A stretch of 14,889 nt of DNA from Merdicola sp048393175 (GTDB lineage Bacteria; Bacillota; Clostridia; TANB77; CAG-508). The notes under the pieces are model-generated. The model searched no databases. It had not been told where the DNA came from and saw only the letters and a list, made by a program, of their open reading frames with translations. A program made the translations under genes and the position numbers. The stretch covers positions 1-14,889 of the forward strand of contig DBFJJM010000116.1 in assembly GCA_048393175.1 (NCBI GenBank). Direction: 5' to 3'. How positions within the stretch are numbered: position 1 is the first letter of the stretch; every line of letters starts with the position of its first letter. Positions 1 through 7,381 of this stretch are shown here, piece after piece.

Positions 1-104
1 AACAAAAAGAAAACATATTAACACAAGGTCAAAAAGAGCAAATAAAAGAACTCATTTATACGGTTTATCAAGTAGAAAAAGAAAACATTACGATTTTAGA
101 ATAA
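1..104 (+). CDS. spoIIIAF: Stage III sporulation protein AF, C-terminal end (partial)
   Basis: Only the last 33 full codons are present; the gene begins left of the window. The third frame is open from the edge to a TAA at 102-104 and ends in the residues ENITILE. A lysine/glutamine-rich helix closing on a short hydrophobic beta strand is what the SpoIIIAF C-terminus looks like. SpoIIIAF is an inner-membrane component of the SpoIIIA-SpoIIQ channel between mother cell and forespore. The identification rests mainly on position, since spoIIIAG and spoIIIAH follow directly in the conserved A-to-H operon order. The fragment itself is too short to prove the family. Confidence 0.72.
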   Translation, partial: QKENILTQGQKEQIKELIYTVYQVEKENITILE

Positions 105-132
105 CAAAGTAGAATAACAAAGGAGGAGTCTT

Positions 133-762
133 ATGCTGAAAGATAAGCTAAATAGAGCCAAAAAGTTAATCGAACAAGAGGGGGGGAAAAACAATAAAAA
201 AAAGGTAGAGAATTTAATTGTTTTTTTAATTATTTTAGTCATTACCATTTTAGCAATTAATGCCATTTGGAAAGAAGATAAAAGTAAGACAAATACAAAA
301 GAAAATACCAATACGATAAGTAATAAGCAGTTAGCACAAGAAGAGATACTGATGAATAAAGAAGAGCAAACAGGAACAAATTTAAATCAAAATTTAGAGA
401 CAATTTTATCTAAAATAGAAGGAGTGGGAAAAGTAAGTGTCCTAATTACCTATTCAGAAAGTAGTCAGACAGTAGCGATGTATAATGAAAATACCAAAGA
501 AACTTCTACAGAAGAAAAAGATGAAGCGGGTGGAACAAGAACGATTAAAGAAAGTGATACCCAAAAGGATGTCATTTTCAAAGAAAGCAATGGACAGAAA
601 GAACCAATTATTCAAAAAACGACGATGCCAAAAATTGAAGGAGCTATTGTTACGGCTGAAGGAGCAGGAAATGTTACAACAAAAACCAATATTATTCAAG
701 CAGTAGAGGCAGCAACCGGAATTGCCACTCATAAAATACAAGTGTTTGAAATGAAAAAATAG
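133..762 (+). CDS. spoIIIAG: Stage III sporulation protein AG
   Basis: This 209-residue protein has a short basic cytoplasmic N-terminus, one membrane helix at about residues 27-45, a polar linker, and a ring-building extracellular domain. The domain opens with the family signature IEGVGKVSVLITY (about residues 95-107), followed by a charged insertion and then PKIEGAIVTAEGAG near residue 175. In studied spore formers SpoIIIAG forms a large ring in the intermembrane space of the engulfed forespore, as part of the SpoIIIA-SpoIIQ feeding channel. The start is the ATG 7 bases after AGGAGG at 121-126. The gap to the preceding spoIIIAF is 28 bases and to spoIIIAH 15 bases, so this is one operon, presumably transcribed by sigma-E from a promoter outside the window. 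Confidence 0.95.
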   Translation: MLKDKLNRAKKLIEQEGGKNNKKKVENLIVFLIILVITILAINAIWKEDKSKTNTKENTNTISNKQLAQEEILMNKEEQTGTNLNQNLETILSKIEGVGKVSVLITYSESSQTVAMYNENTKETSTEEKDEAGGTRTIKESDTQKDVIFKESNGQKEPIIQKTTMPKIEGAIVTAEGAGNVTTKTNIIQAVEAATGIATHKIQVFEMKK

Positions 763-777
763 AAAGGATGAGGAAAA

Positions 778-1395
778 ATGAAATTTCTAAAGAAAAATCA
801 AGTAATTCTATTTGTAGTAGCATTAATGCTAGTAGCAGCAGGCTATTTAAACTATAATCTTCAATCTGCTGATAAACCTGTTTCAGCCAATGAAGTAGGA
901 GAAATAGGGGATGCTAAATTAGTAAGTAGTAGTGATGTAATAGCAGGAAAAAATGAGATTAATCAAACGATTCAAAATAAAGTAGACACAACGGTAGACG
1001 AAAATACCCAAACGCAAAATAATACGCTACCAACTTCTGCTAATTCTACGGATGACTACTTTGCAAGCTCTCGATTAGGAAGAGATACAATGTATTCTCA
1101 AATGATTGAAAGTTATCAAAAGGTACTAGAAAATACTTCTATTTCAGAGGCACAAAAGTCAATTTCATCACAAGAAATAAAAAATATTAATGACACCAAA
1201 AATGCTATCATGATAACAGAAAATTTAATTAAAACAAAAGGAATGGCAGATGTAGTAATTTTTGTAAATGATAAAAGTGTAAATGTTATTGTAAAAGCAG
1301 AAAAATTAGAAACCGAGCAAATTGCACAAATACAAAATATTGTGGCAAGGGAATTAAAAGCAGAGATTGAAAATATACATATTAGCAATAAATAA
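778..1395 (+). CDS. spoIIIAH: Stage III sporulation protein AH
   Basis: This 205-residue bitopic protein carries an N-terminal membrane anchor (KKNQVILFVVALMLVAAGYL, about residues 5-24). A variable Ser/Asn/Thr-rich linker follows, then a conserved C-terminal YscJ/FliF-like domain. Family landmarks include YFASSRLGRD (about residues 93-102), ENLIKTKGMADVVIF (about 147-161) and a final NVIVKAEKL strand. In known systems SpoIIIAH is made in the mother cell and docks with forespore SpoIIQ across the septal space; no SpoIIQ gene is visible here. It is the last gene of the spoIIIA operon. No convincing U-tract terminator follows; only a weak 7-bp AT stem (1424-1430 with 1439-1445) lies in the 149-base gap. 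Confidence 0.95.
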   Translation: MKFLKKNQVILFVVALMLVAAGYLNYNLQSADKPVSANEVGEIGDAKLVSSSDVIAGKNEINQTIQNKVDTTVDENTQTQNNTLPTSANSTDDYFASSRLGRDTMYSQMIESYQKVLENTSISEAQKSISSQEIKNINDTKNAIMITENLIKTKGMADVVIFVNDKSVNVIVKAEKLETEQIAQIQNIVARELKAEIENIHISNK

Positions 1396-1500
1396 TTTTT
1401 TCTCTTTTTCCTGCCTCGTTTATTCTATAAATTAACTATTATAGAGTTATTTGGAAATCTTGCAAAAAGCAAGAAAAGACTAGTAATTTTAAGCATTTTA

Positions 1501-1509
1501 TGGTATAAT
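1501..1509 (+). promoter_or_regulatory. Extended -10 promoter for the Fic module
   Basis: TGG followed by TATAAT (TATAAT at 1504-1509) is a perfect extended -10 element. No good -35 hexamer lies 16-18 bases upstream; the nearest sequence is TAGTAA. A start of transcription near 1516 would give a leader of about 29 bases before the antitoxin ATG. Confidence 0.6.
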
Positions 1510-1544
1510 AATAAGGTAGTGATGCTAAAAAGGAGAGAGAAAAA

Positions 1545-1721
1545 ATGACCAAAGAAGAAAAATTTGATTTTGATATTGCCAATTTAAAACAAGATTTAGC
1601 AATTGAAGATATGTATGTAACACAAGAGGATGTTGCTTTATTACAACGTTATTTTAAAAAAGAAATTACGATGAATGAAATGATTGATATGATTAAACAA
1701 AATGCTATGGAAGGAATGTAG
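1545..1721 (+). CDS. VbhA/FitA-like antitoxin of a Fic toxin
   Basis: This small 58-residue, mostly helical acidic protein lies directly upstream of a Fic-domain gene, with 5 bases between stop and next start. The ATG has a GGAGAGAG ribosome binding site at about 1532-1539. The sequence follows the pattern of VbhA-type antitoxins: a first helix ending in an inhibitory Glu, then VTQEDVALLQRYFKKEIT, then a helix with NEMIDMI. Such proteins block ATP positioning in class I Fic enzymes. The inhibitory motif is normally [S/T]xxxE[G/N]. The corresponding stretch here appears to be DLAIED, so the Glu is kept but the flanking Ser/Thr and Gly/Asn are replaced. The gene is intact although its toxin partner is frameshifted. 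The family call is mine from pattern and context. Confidence 0.72.
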   Translation: MTKEEKFDFDIANLKQDLAIEDMYVTQEDVALLQRYFKKEITMNEMIDMIKQNAMEGM

Positions 1722-1726
1722 GAATA

Positions 1727-2336
1727 GTGGAAGATTTATATGAAGCACGTAATTCTCTTTATTGTTATGAAAATTCAGATGTTTTGAAAAATAAATTGAA
1801 TATCAAGGAAAATAAAAAACTAGCAGAAATAGAAAGAAAGTTAGTATTAGCAAAATTATATGAATTAAGACAAAGTGATAAGCAAGAAACGTTTGATGTT
1901 ACGCATTTTATTTCTATCCACCGCTATTTATTTGAAGACATCTATCCTTTTGCGGGATTATTTCGTAATGAAAATATCGCAAAAGGAAATTTTCGTTTTG
2001 CAGAATGGCAATATATTGAAAAAGAACTAAAACGAGTCATGCAAGAATTAAAAGAAGAAAATTATTTAGAACGGATTAAGCAAACGAAAATTAATAGAGC
2101 GTTTGGCATATTATATGTCTGAATTAAATGTAATTCATCCTTTTCGTGAGGGAAATGGAAGAACCATTCGTGAATGGATAAGAGAGCTTGCCCTATATAA
2201 TGGCTATCTTTTAGACCTTCAAAAGATAAAACCAAAAGAAATGCTAGATGCTTGTATCACATCTGTCATTAATGCTTCTGATTTAGAAACAATTTTAGCG
2301 AAATGTTTAACAAAAATAGAAAAGGAAGAAGAGTAA
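1727..2336 (+). pseudogene. Fic/DOC-family AMP transferase (toxin), frameshifted
   Basis: Two overlapping frames together encode one Fic protein. The first starts at GTG 1727 and holds the N-terminal lobe, including CYENSDVLKNKL and HRYLFEDIYPFAGLFR. It then runs out of frame and stops at 2122. The second frame continues with IERLAYYMSELNVIHPFREGNGRTIR (central part 2094-2170) and ends at TAA 2334-2336. Removing one base, best the C at 2072, restores YLEGLS and a continuous protein of about 202 residues, the normal size for the family. The catalytic motif HPFxxGNGR is perfect, so the lesion looks recent or could be a sequencing error. Fic toxins transfer AMP from ATP to target proteins such as gyrase and topoisomerase IV subunits. 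The antitoxin gene lies just upstream and a terminator follows. Confidence 0.88.
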
Positions 2337-2355
2337 AAAAATCTCTTCTTTTTTT
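2326..2355 (+). terminator. Intrinsic terminator after the Fic module
   Basis: The stem AAGAAGAG (2326-2333) pairs with CTCTTCTT (2343-2350) across a 9-base A-rich loop. It is followed by a run of T ending at 2355. The stop codon of the Fic gene lies within it. Confidence 0.8.
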
Positions 2356-2378
2356 GTATAAAAAATTAAAGAAATAAG

Positions 2379-2406
2379 TTGCAATTCAAAAATAGATTGA
2401 TATAAT
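2379..2406 (+). promoter_or_regulatory. Sigma-A type promoter for trmL-pfk
   Basis: TTGCAA at 2379-2384, a 16-base spacer, and TATAAT at 2401-2406 preceded by TGA, an extended -10. Transcription would start near 2413, giving a leader of roughly 23 bases that includes AGGAGG at 2419-2424. Confidence 0.72.
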
Positions 2407-2435
2407 AAGAAAGAAATTAGGAGGAATACTATCAA

Positions 2436-2942
2436 ATGAAGATACACATTGTTTTAGTTGAACCAGAAATCCCACAAAATACGGGAAATATAGTAAGAAC
2501 TTGTGCTGCTACTGGTGCTAAATTACATCTAGTAAAACCGTATGGTTTTGTTTTATCAGATAAATATTTAAAAAGAGCAGGATTAGATTATTGGGATAAA
2601 TTAGAAATAGAAGAACATGATTCTTTTGAGAAGTTTTTAGATAAATATAAGCCAGAAGAACATTCTTTATTTTTTGTTACTTCAAAAGGAACACATACTT
2701 ATACACAAATTGATTATTCTAATAGAAAAGAGGTTTTCATGCTTTATGGAAAAGAAACAAAAGGCTTGCCAGAAGAAGTAATGAAAGAATATTTAGATCA
2801 AACAGTACGTATACCAATGATACAAGATATTCGATGTTTAAACTTATCCAATGCAGTAGCAATTGTGACTTATGAAATATTAAGACAAAATGAATTTCGA
2901 AATTTACAAAAAACAAATAATTGTTTAGAAACGAAAAATTAA
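2436..2942 (+). CDS. trmL: tRNA (cytidine(34)-2'-O)-methyltransferase
   Basis: This 168-residue SPOUT-class methyltransferase of the TrmL/CspR family acts on the wobble base (Cm34 or cmnm5Um34) of tRNA-Leu isoacceptors, using S-adenosylmethionine. Visible signatures are EPEIPQNTGNIVRTC at about residues 9-23, MLYGKETKGLP near residue 107 and IPMIQDIRCLNLSNAVAIV near 127-145. The last two form the trefoil-knot cofactor site. Length matches the compact TrmL family, which lacks extra RNA-binding domains. The start at ATG 2436 has AGGAGG 11 bases upstream. It is first in a two-gene unit with pfk (12-base gap). That pairing has no obvious functional logic and may only reflect co-expression of housekeeping genes. 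Confidence 0.94.
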   Translation: MKIHIVLVEPEIPQNTGNIVRTCAATGAKLHLVKPYGFVLSDKYLKRAGLDYWDKLEIEEHDSFEKFLDKYKPEEHSLFFVTSKGTHTYTQIDYSNRKEVFMLYGKETKGLPEEVMKEYLDQTVRIPMIQDIRCLNLSNAVAIVTYEILRQNEFRNLQKTNNCLETKN

Positions 2943-2954
2943 GGGAGGATAAAA

Positions 2955-4091
2955 ATGATTCAAAAAGTAGCTATTTTGGCCAATGGAGGAGATGTAGCAG
3001 GATTTAACGCAGTCATTCGAGGGATTAAAAAAACAGCAGAAGAAAAAGGAATTGAGTGTTATGGTTTTATAGATGGATATAATGGATTACTCAAAAATGA
3101 ATATATTCGTTTAGATTATAATGAAAAAGCATCTGGTATTTTACCAAAAGGAGGTTCTATTATTGGTTCTTCTACGAATGCAAATGTATTTCAATATAAA
3201 GTGGTAAAAGAAGATGGAACGATAGAGTATCAAGATTTATCTGCAAAGTGTATTGAAAATGTTAAACAAGATGGATTTGATTGTGTTTTTACATTAGGAG
3301 GAGATAGCACACAAAAATCAGCAAGAGACTTTTTTGTAAAAGGATTAAATGTAATTGGTGTTCCTAAAACGATAGATAATGATGTTGCTTGTACGGATAT
3401 TACGTTTGGATATAATACTGCTGTATCTGTTGCAGCAGAAGCTTTAGACCGTTTGCATACAACAGCTGAAACACATAGTCGTATTATGGTATTAGAAGTA
3501 ATGGGAAGATATGCAGGATGGATTGCATTAGAATCTGCTATTGCAGGAGGAGCAGATGCTGCTTTAATTCCAGAAATTCCTTATGATATTGATAAAGTAG
3601 TAGAAAAAATCCAAAGAAGAAAAAGTCATGGAAAGAATTTTGATGTAATAGTAGTATCAGAAGGAGCCTATCCAAAAGGAGGAGACATTTCAGCAGAAAA
3701 GAAAGAAAATGGTCAAGGAGTAATTAATATAAAATTTGCAGGGGCAGGGGAAAAAGTAGCAAAAGAATTAGAAAAACGTACTGGCTTAACTGCAAGATGT
3801 ACGACTCTTGGTTATGTACAAAGAGGAGGCACACCAACTGCTTATGATAGAGTTCTTTCTACAAAATATGGAGCAAAAGCAATGCAACTTGCAATAGAAG
3901 AAAAATTTGGAAATTTGGTGGTAATGAAAGAGGGAAAACTAAATTATGTTGCTTTAGAAGAAGTCGTAGGAGAAAATAAGAAAATAGGTGCAGTAGAAGG
4001 GGGAACAGAAGAAAGTAATGTAAGATGTGTTACTATGGACCATGATTTAGTAAAAACAGCAAGAAATATTGGGATTTGTTTAGGAGATTAA
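2955..4091 (+). CDS. pfk: 6-phosphofructokinase (phosphoryl donor uncertain)
   Basis: This 378-residue phosphofructokinase catalyses the committed step of glycolysis, fructose 6-phosphate to fructose 1,6-bisphosphate. Landmarks are NGGDVAGFNAVIRG (about residues 10-23), LGGDSTQKSA (114-123), GVPKTIDND (135-143, with Asp141 the expected catalytic base) and MGRYAGW near 184. Two positions tell ATP- from pyrophosphate-using enzymes. The residue after GGD is Ser118, neither the Gly of ATP enzymes nor the Asp of classical PPi enzymes. The residue before TIDND is Lys138, as in PPi enzymes and some actinobacterial-type ATP enzymes. The usual Pro in the first motif (GGDxPG) is Ala here. A GGGAGG site precedes the ATG. 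The gene ends at a strong terminator. Confidence 0.92.
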   Translation: MIQKVAILANGGDVAGFNAVIRGIKKTAEEKGIECYGFIDGYNGLLKNEYIRLDYNEKASGILPKGGSIIGSSTNANVFQYKVVKEDGTIEYQDLSAKCIENVKQDGFDCVFTLGGDSTQKSARDFFVKGLNVIGVPKTIDNDVACTDITFGYNTAVSVAAEALDRLHTTAETHSRIMVLEVMGRYAGWIALESAIAGGADAALIPEIPYDIDKVVEKIQRRKSHGKNFDVIVVSEGAYPKGGDISAEKKENGQGVINIKFAGAGEKVAKELEKRTGLTARCTTLGYVQRGGTPTAYDRVLSTKYGAKAMQLAIEEKFGNLVVMKEGKLNYVALEEVVGENKKIGAVEGGTEESNVRCVTMDHDLVKTARNIGICLGD

Positions 4092-4104
4092 GATTAAAGT
4101 AAGG

Positions 4105-4129
4105 AAGAAGGAAAAACTCCTTCTTTTTT
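4105..4129 (+). terminator. Intrinsic terminator after pfk
   Basis: AAGAAGGA (4105-4112) pairs with TCCTTCTT (4118-4125) around a 5-base loop and runs into six T residues (4124-4129). Only three bases separate it from the -35 of the argS promoter. Confidence 0.88.
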
Positions 4130-4132
4130 CTC

Positions 4133-4161
4133 TTGCATGTAATAAAAAACTCTTGTATAAT
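4133..4161 (+). promoter_or_regulatory. Sigma-A type promoter for argS
   Basis: TTGCAT at 4133-4138, a 17-base spacer and TATAAT at 4156-4161. Transcription should begin near 4168, directly on the ribosome binding site AAAGGAG (4168-4174), so the leader is only about 15 bases. This leaves no room for a T-box. It also rules out a TTG start at 4153, which would lie inside the promoter. Confidence 0.78.
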
Positions 4162-4182
4162 GTTACGAAAGGAGACGGTAGT

Positions 4183-5889
4183 ATGACAAACTTTAAAATG
4201 CAAATCGCACAGATGTTAGCACAAGTTATAGAAAAGCCAAGTACTGAATTAGAAAGTGTAATTGAAATTCCAAAAGATTCTACTTTAGGAGATTATGCTT
4301 TTCCTTGCTTTATACTTGCAAAAGAATGGAAAAAATCACCTGCTACAATAGCAGAAGAAATAAAAAACAAACTGGTTTTACCAGAAGGAATCGAGAGGGT
4401 AGAAGAAATAGGACCGTATTTAAATTTTTTCATAGATTCTAAAATGATAATAAAAGAGTTTGCTGAGCAAATCGAAAAACAAAAAGAAAATTATGGCGTT
4501 TCTGAAATAGGAAGAGGAAAAACGATAATTGTAGAATATTCTGCACCTAATATTGCCAAACCATTTCATGTTGGTCATTTAAGGTCTACTGTGATTGGAC
4601 AGGCATTATATAATATTTATCGTAACTTAGGATATAAGGTAATTGGAATTAATCATTTAGGAGATTGGGGCACCCAATTTGGTAAAATGATTGAAGGATA
4701 TAAACGATGGGGAAAGGAATATTCTTTAGAGAAAAATCCAATTGATGAATTAACCAAATTATATGTTAGAATTAATAATCTATGTAAAGAAGATGAATCT
4801 GTTTTAGAACAGTGTCGTTTGAATTTCAAAAAATTAGAAGAAGCAGACCCTTATTGTAGACAAGTATGGACAAAATTTAGAGAGTTAAGTTTGAAAGAAT
4901 TTCAAAAAATTTATGATATATTAGGAGTCCAATTTGATTCTTTAAACGGAGAAGCATTTTATGAAGATAAAATGCCTGAAATAAAACAAATTTTAGAACA
5001 AAAAGGGAAAGTTACTCTTTCTCAAGGTGCTAAAATTATTGACCTAGAGGAAAAAGGAATGCCTCCTCTTATTTTGGAAAAAACAAATGGTTCTACTACT
5101 TATGCTACTCGTGATTTGGCTGCTGTGTTATATCGTGCAAGAACGTATGATTTTGATAAATGCCTATATGTTGTTGCATATGAGCAAAATCTTCATTTTA
5201 AACAAGTCTTTGAAGTGGCAAAATACTTAGGATTAGAGCAAAAATATATAGACGGATTAGAGCATATTCCATTTGGTATGGTTCGATTAAAAACAGGAAA
5301 AATGTCCACAAGAGAAGGAACCATTATCAAGTTAGAAGATATTCTAAACGAAGCTATTACAAGGGCAAGTCAAATTATTGAACAAAAACATCCAGATTTA
5401 GAAGAAAAAGAAGAAGTAGCAAAAAAAGTAGGAATTGGTGCCGTTATTTTTAATGACTTATCCAATAATCGTATTAAAGATGAAATTTTTGATTGGGATA
5501 TTATGCTAAATTTTCAAGGAGAAACAGGACCTTATATTCAATATATGTATGTTCGAACCAATAGTCTTTTAGAAAAAGCAGATTATCAGCCAAACTGGAA
5601 GGAACATTATTTAGAAGATTTAAGTAATCCTAATTCTATGAAAATCATTAAACTGTTAGCCCAATTTGGAGAAACAATAGAAATCGCAGCTGACAAAAAT
5701 GAGCCTTCTATTCTTTCTCGTTATTTATTAGAACTTGCTAAAAACTACAGTTCTTTTTATAACGAAAATAAAATTTTACAAGAAGATAAAAATTTGCAAA
5801 ATGCTCGACTATTCTTAACGTATTCAGTTGGATTAGTATTAAAAAGAGGAATGGAATTATTAGGAATTGAGATGCCAGAAAAAATGTAA
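4183..5889 (+). CDS. argS: Arginyl-tRNA synthetase
   Basis: This 568-residue class I synthetase charges tRNA-Arg in the cytoplasm. The order is the Arg-specific N-terminal additional domain, the HIGH-equivalent HVGH at residues 129-132 within SAPNIAKPFHVGHLRS, the Rossmann core, and an intact KMSTREG signature at 373-379. Then come GETGPYIQYMYVRT and the C-terminal helical anticodon-binding (DALR-type) domain. Many ArgS lack a canonical KMSK; here the lysine is present. I place the start at ATG 4183, 8 bases after GGAG. An in-frame TTG at 4153 would add ten residues but overlaps the -10 box. No terminator follows; the glmM promoter begins 18 bases downstream, so some read-through is likely. 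Confidence 0.95.
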   Translation: MTNFKMQIAQMLAQVIEKPSTELESVIEIPKDSTLGDYAFPCFILAKEWKKSPATIAEEIKNKLVLPEGIERVEEIGPYLNFFIDSKMIIKEFAEQIEKQKENYGVSEIGRGKTIIVEYSAPNIAKPFHVGHLRSTVIGQALYNIYRNLGYKVIGINHLGDWGTQFGKMIEGYKRWGKEYSLEKNPIDELTKLYVRINNLCKEDESVLEQCRLNFKKLEEADPYCRQVWTKFRELSLKEFQKIYDILGVQFDSLNGEAFYEDKMPEIKQILEQKGKVTLSQGAKIIDLEEKGMPPLILEKTNGSTTYATRDLAAVLYRARTYDFDKCLYVVAYEQNLHFKQVFEVAKYLGLEQKYIDGLEHIPFGMVRLKTGKMSTREGTIIKLEDILNEAITRASQIIEQKHPDLEEKEEVAKKVGIGAVIFNDLSNNRIKDEIFDWDIMLNFQGETGPYIQYMYVRTNSLLEKADYQPNWKEHYLEDLSNPNSMKIIKLLAQFGETIEIAADKNEPSILSRYLLELAKNYSSFYNENKILQEDKNLQNARLFLTYSVGLVLKRGMELLGIEMPEKM

Positions 5890-5907
5890 AAACAATATGA
5901 AAAAAGA

Positions 5908-5936
5908 TTGCAAAATAAAGAGCATAATAATATAAT
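5908..5936 (+). promoter_or_regulatory. Sigma-A type promoter for the glmM operon
   Basis: TTGCAA at 5908-5913, a 17-base spacer and TATAAT at 5931-5936. The leader from about 5943 to the ATG is near 39 bases and contains AAGGAAAGGAT as ribosome binding site. Confidence 0.78.
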
Positions 5937-5981
5937 ACAAAAGAAAAGAAGAACCCCTATAAAAAGGAAAGGATAGAAATT

Positions 5982-7346
5982 ATGCGAAAATATTTTGGGA
6001 CAGATGGCATAAGAAGAATTGCCAATGTGGAGCTTTCTCCAGAATTAGTGTATAAAGTAGCAAAAGCAGGTGCTTATGTATTATCAAAACATACAGACCA
6101 TAGTCCAACGATTTTAATTGGAAGAGACACTAGAATTTCTGGTACTTTGATTGAAAGTGCTATGATAGCTGGCTTTTTAAGTTATGGAGCAAATGTTAAA
6201 GTATTAGGCGTTATTCCAACTCCTGCTGTAGCGTATTTAACGAAAAAATTAAAAGCAGATGCAAGTGTTGTAATTTCTGCATCTCATAATACATATGAAT
6301 TCAATGGTGTCAAATATTTTAGTAATCAAGGTATGAAAATACCAGACGAACTAGAACAAGAAATAGAAGAAGTGATGGATTCAGGAAAGCTAGATATGTT
6401 AACAGCAGTAGGAGATAAGATTGGTGTTTCAGAAATAAGAGAAGATTTAATAGAAGAATATATCTATTTTTTTCGAAAAAATTTTGAAGAAAACATAGAA
6501 AAATATAATAAAAAAGAGTTTAAGGTGGTTATTGATACCGCAAATGGGGCAACCTATAAAGTAGCTGAGAAAGTTTTTTCTATCTTAGGAATTCAGCATA
6601 AGATTATTAATAATGCACCAAATGGCATTAATATTAACAAAAATTGTGGTTCTACCCATTTAGAAATGTTACGAAACTATGTGGTGAAAAATGATTATGA
6701 TTTAGGAATTGCCTATGATGGTGATGGAGATAGATGTCTTGCAGTAGATGAAAAAGGACACATTATAGATGGAGATAAGATTCTGGCTATTGTCTCTACT
6801 TATTTAAAAGAGCAAGGAAACTTAAATAAAGATACTTTAGTTGCTACTGTTATGAGTAATTTAGGATTAGCAAAATATGCACAAGATAACCAAATTCAAT
6901 TTATTCGCACAAAAGTAGGCGACCGTTATGTTTTAGAAGAAATGTTAAAACAGGGATATAATATAGGAGGAGAGCAATCAGGTCATATCATTTTCCTAGA
7001 CTATAATCCTACAGGAGATGGAATTTTAACTTCCCTTATGTTAATTCAGATTTTACTACAAAAAGATAAGAAAGCATCAGAGTTAAGTAATATTGTAACC
7101 ATTTATCCGCAAGTTTTAGTAAATGCTAAGGTGGATTCGAATAAAAAATATGATTTTGAAAAAGATGCTGTTATACGAAGTGAAATTGAAAAAGCAGAAA
7201 AGGAATTTGCAGGAAATGGAAGAGTAATAATTCGTCCATCTGGTACAGAACCATTAGTAAGAGTTATGATAGAAGGCTCGGATTTAGAATATATTACAGA
7301 AAAAGCAAAATCAATTGCAGAATTGATAGAAGAAAGACTAAAGTAA
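5982..7346 (+). CDS. glmM: Phosphoglucosamine mutase
   Basis: This 454-residue alpha-D-phosphohexomutase converts glucosamine 6-phosphate to glucosamine 1-phosphate, feeding UDP-GlcNAc and peptidoglycan synthesis. It opens with the family hallmark RKYFGTDGIR. The phosphoserine loop is SASHN with catalytic Ser101, the metal loop is DGDGDR at 246-251, the sugar loop is GGEQSGH around 329-335, and the C-terminal phosphate site is RPSGTEPLVRV. All four functional loops are intact. One oddity is Thr104 where GlmM usually has Pro (SASHNP). The GEQSG loop and the GTDGIR start support GlmM over phosphomannomutase. It is the first gene of a probable operon with two small genes of unknown function; the 35-base gap to the next gene has no terminator. 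Confidence 0.95.
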   Translation: MRKYFGTDGIRRIANVELSPELVYKVAKAGAYVLSKHTDHSPTILIGRDTRISGTLIESAMIAGFLSYGANVKVLGVIPTPAVAYLTKKLKADASVVISASHNTYEFNGVKYFSNQGMKIPDELEQEIEEVMDSGKLDMLTAVGDKIGVSEIREDLIEEYIYFFRKNFEENIEKYNKKEFKVVIDTANGATYKVAEKVFSILGIQHKIINNAPNGININKNCGSTHLEMLRNYVVKNDYDLGIAYDGDGDRCLAVDEKGHIIDGDKILAIVSTYLKEQGNLNKDTLVATVMSNLGLAKYAQDNQIQFIRTKVGDRYVLEEMLKQGYNIGGEQSGHIIFLDYNPTGDGILTSLMLIQILLQKDKKASELSNIVTIYPQVLVNAKVDSNKKYDFEKDAVIRSEIEKAEKEFAGNGRVIIRPSGTEPLVRVMIEGSDLEYITEKAKSIAELIEERLK

Positions 7347-7381
7347 AATAAAAAAAGATACAAAAGAAAGGGGGAATAGTA

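Noticed and set aside
454..741. Long antisense open frame opposite spoIIIAG
   Set aside because: It is Phe/Cys/Asn-rich as expected for the reverse reading of an A-rich gene, has no ribosome binding site and no recognisable motif. The same applies to antisense frames at 1116-1388, 7103-7363, 9783-10010 and 13580-13798.
1459..1473. CTTGC-AAAAA-GCAAG hairpin as terminator of spoIIIA
   Set aside because: The stem is only 5 bp and A-rich sequence, not a T tract, follows on the plus strand.
2060..2125. Programmed +1 frameshift producing Fic
   Set aside because: I see no slippery stop-codon context or stimulatory structure at the join, and Fic genes are not known to use recoding. A simple one-base insertion explains it.
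4153..4182. TTG start codon extending ArgS by ten residues
   Set aside because: It lies inside the -10 region of a well-spaced promoter and upstream of the expected transcript start. ATG 4183 has a good ribosome binding site.
5937..5981. Riboswitch or ribozyme upstream of glmM
   Set aside because: The leader is about 39 bases and A-rich, too short and unstructured for a GlcN6P ribozyme or other known riboswitch.
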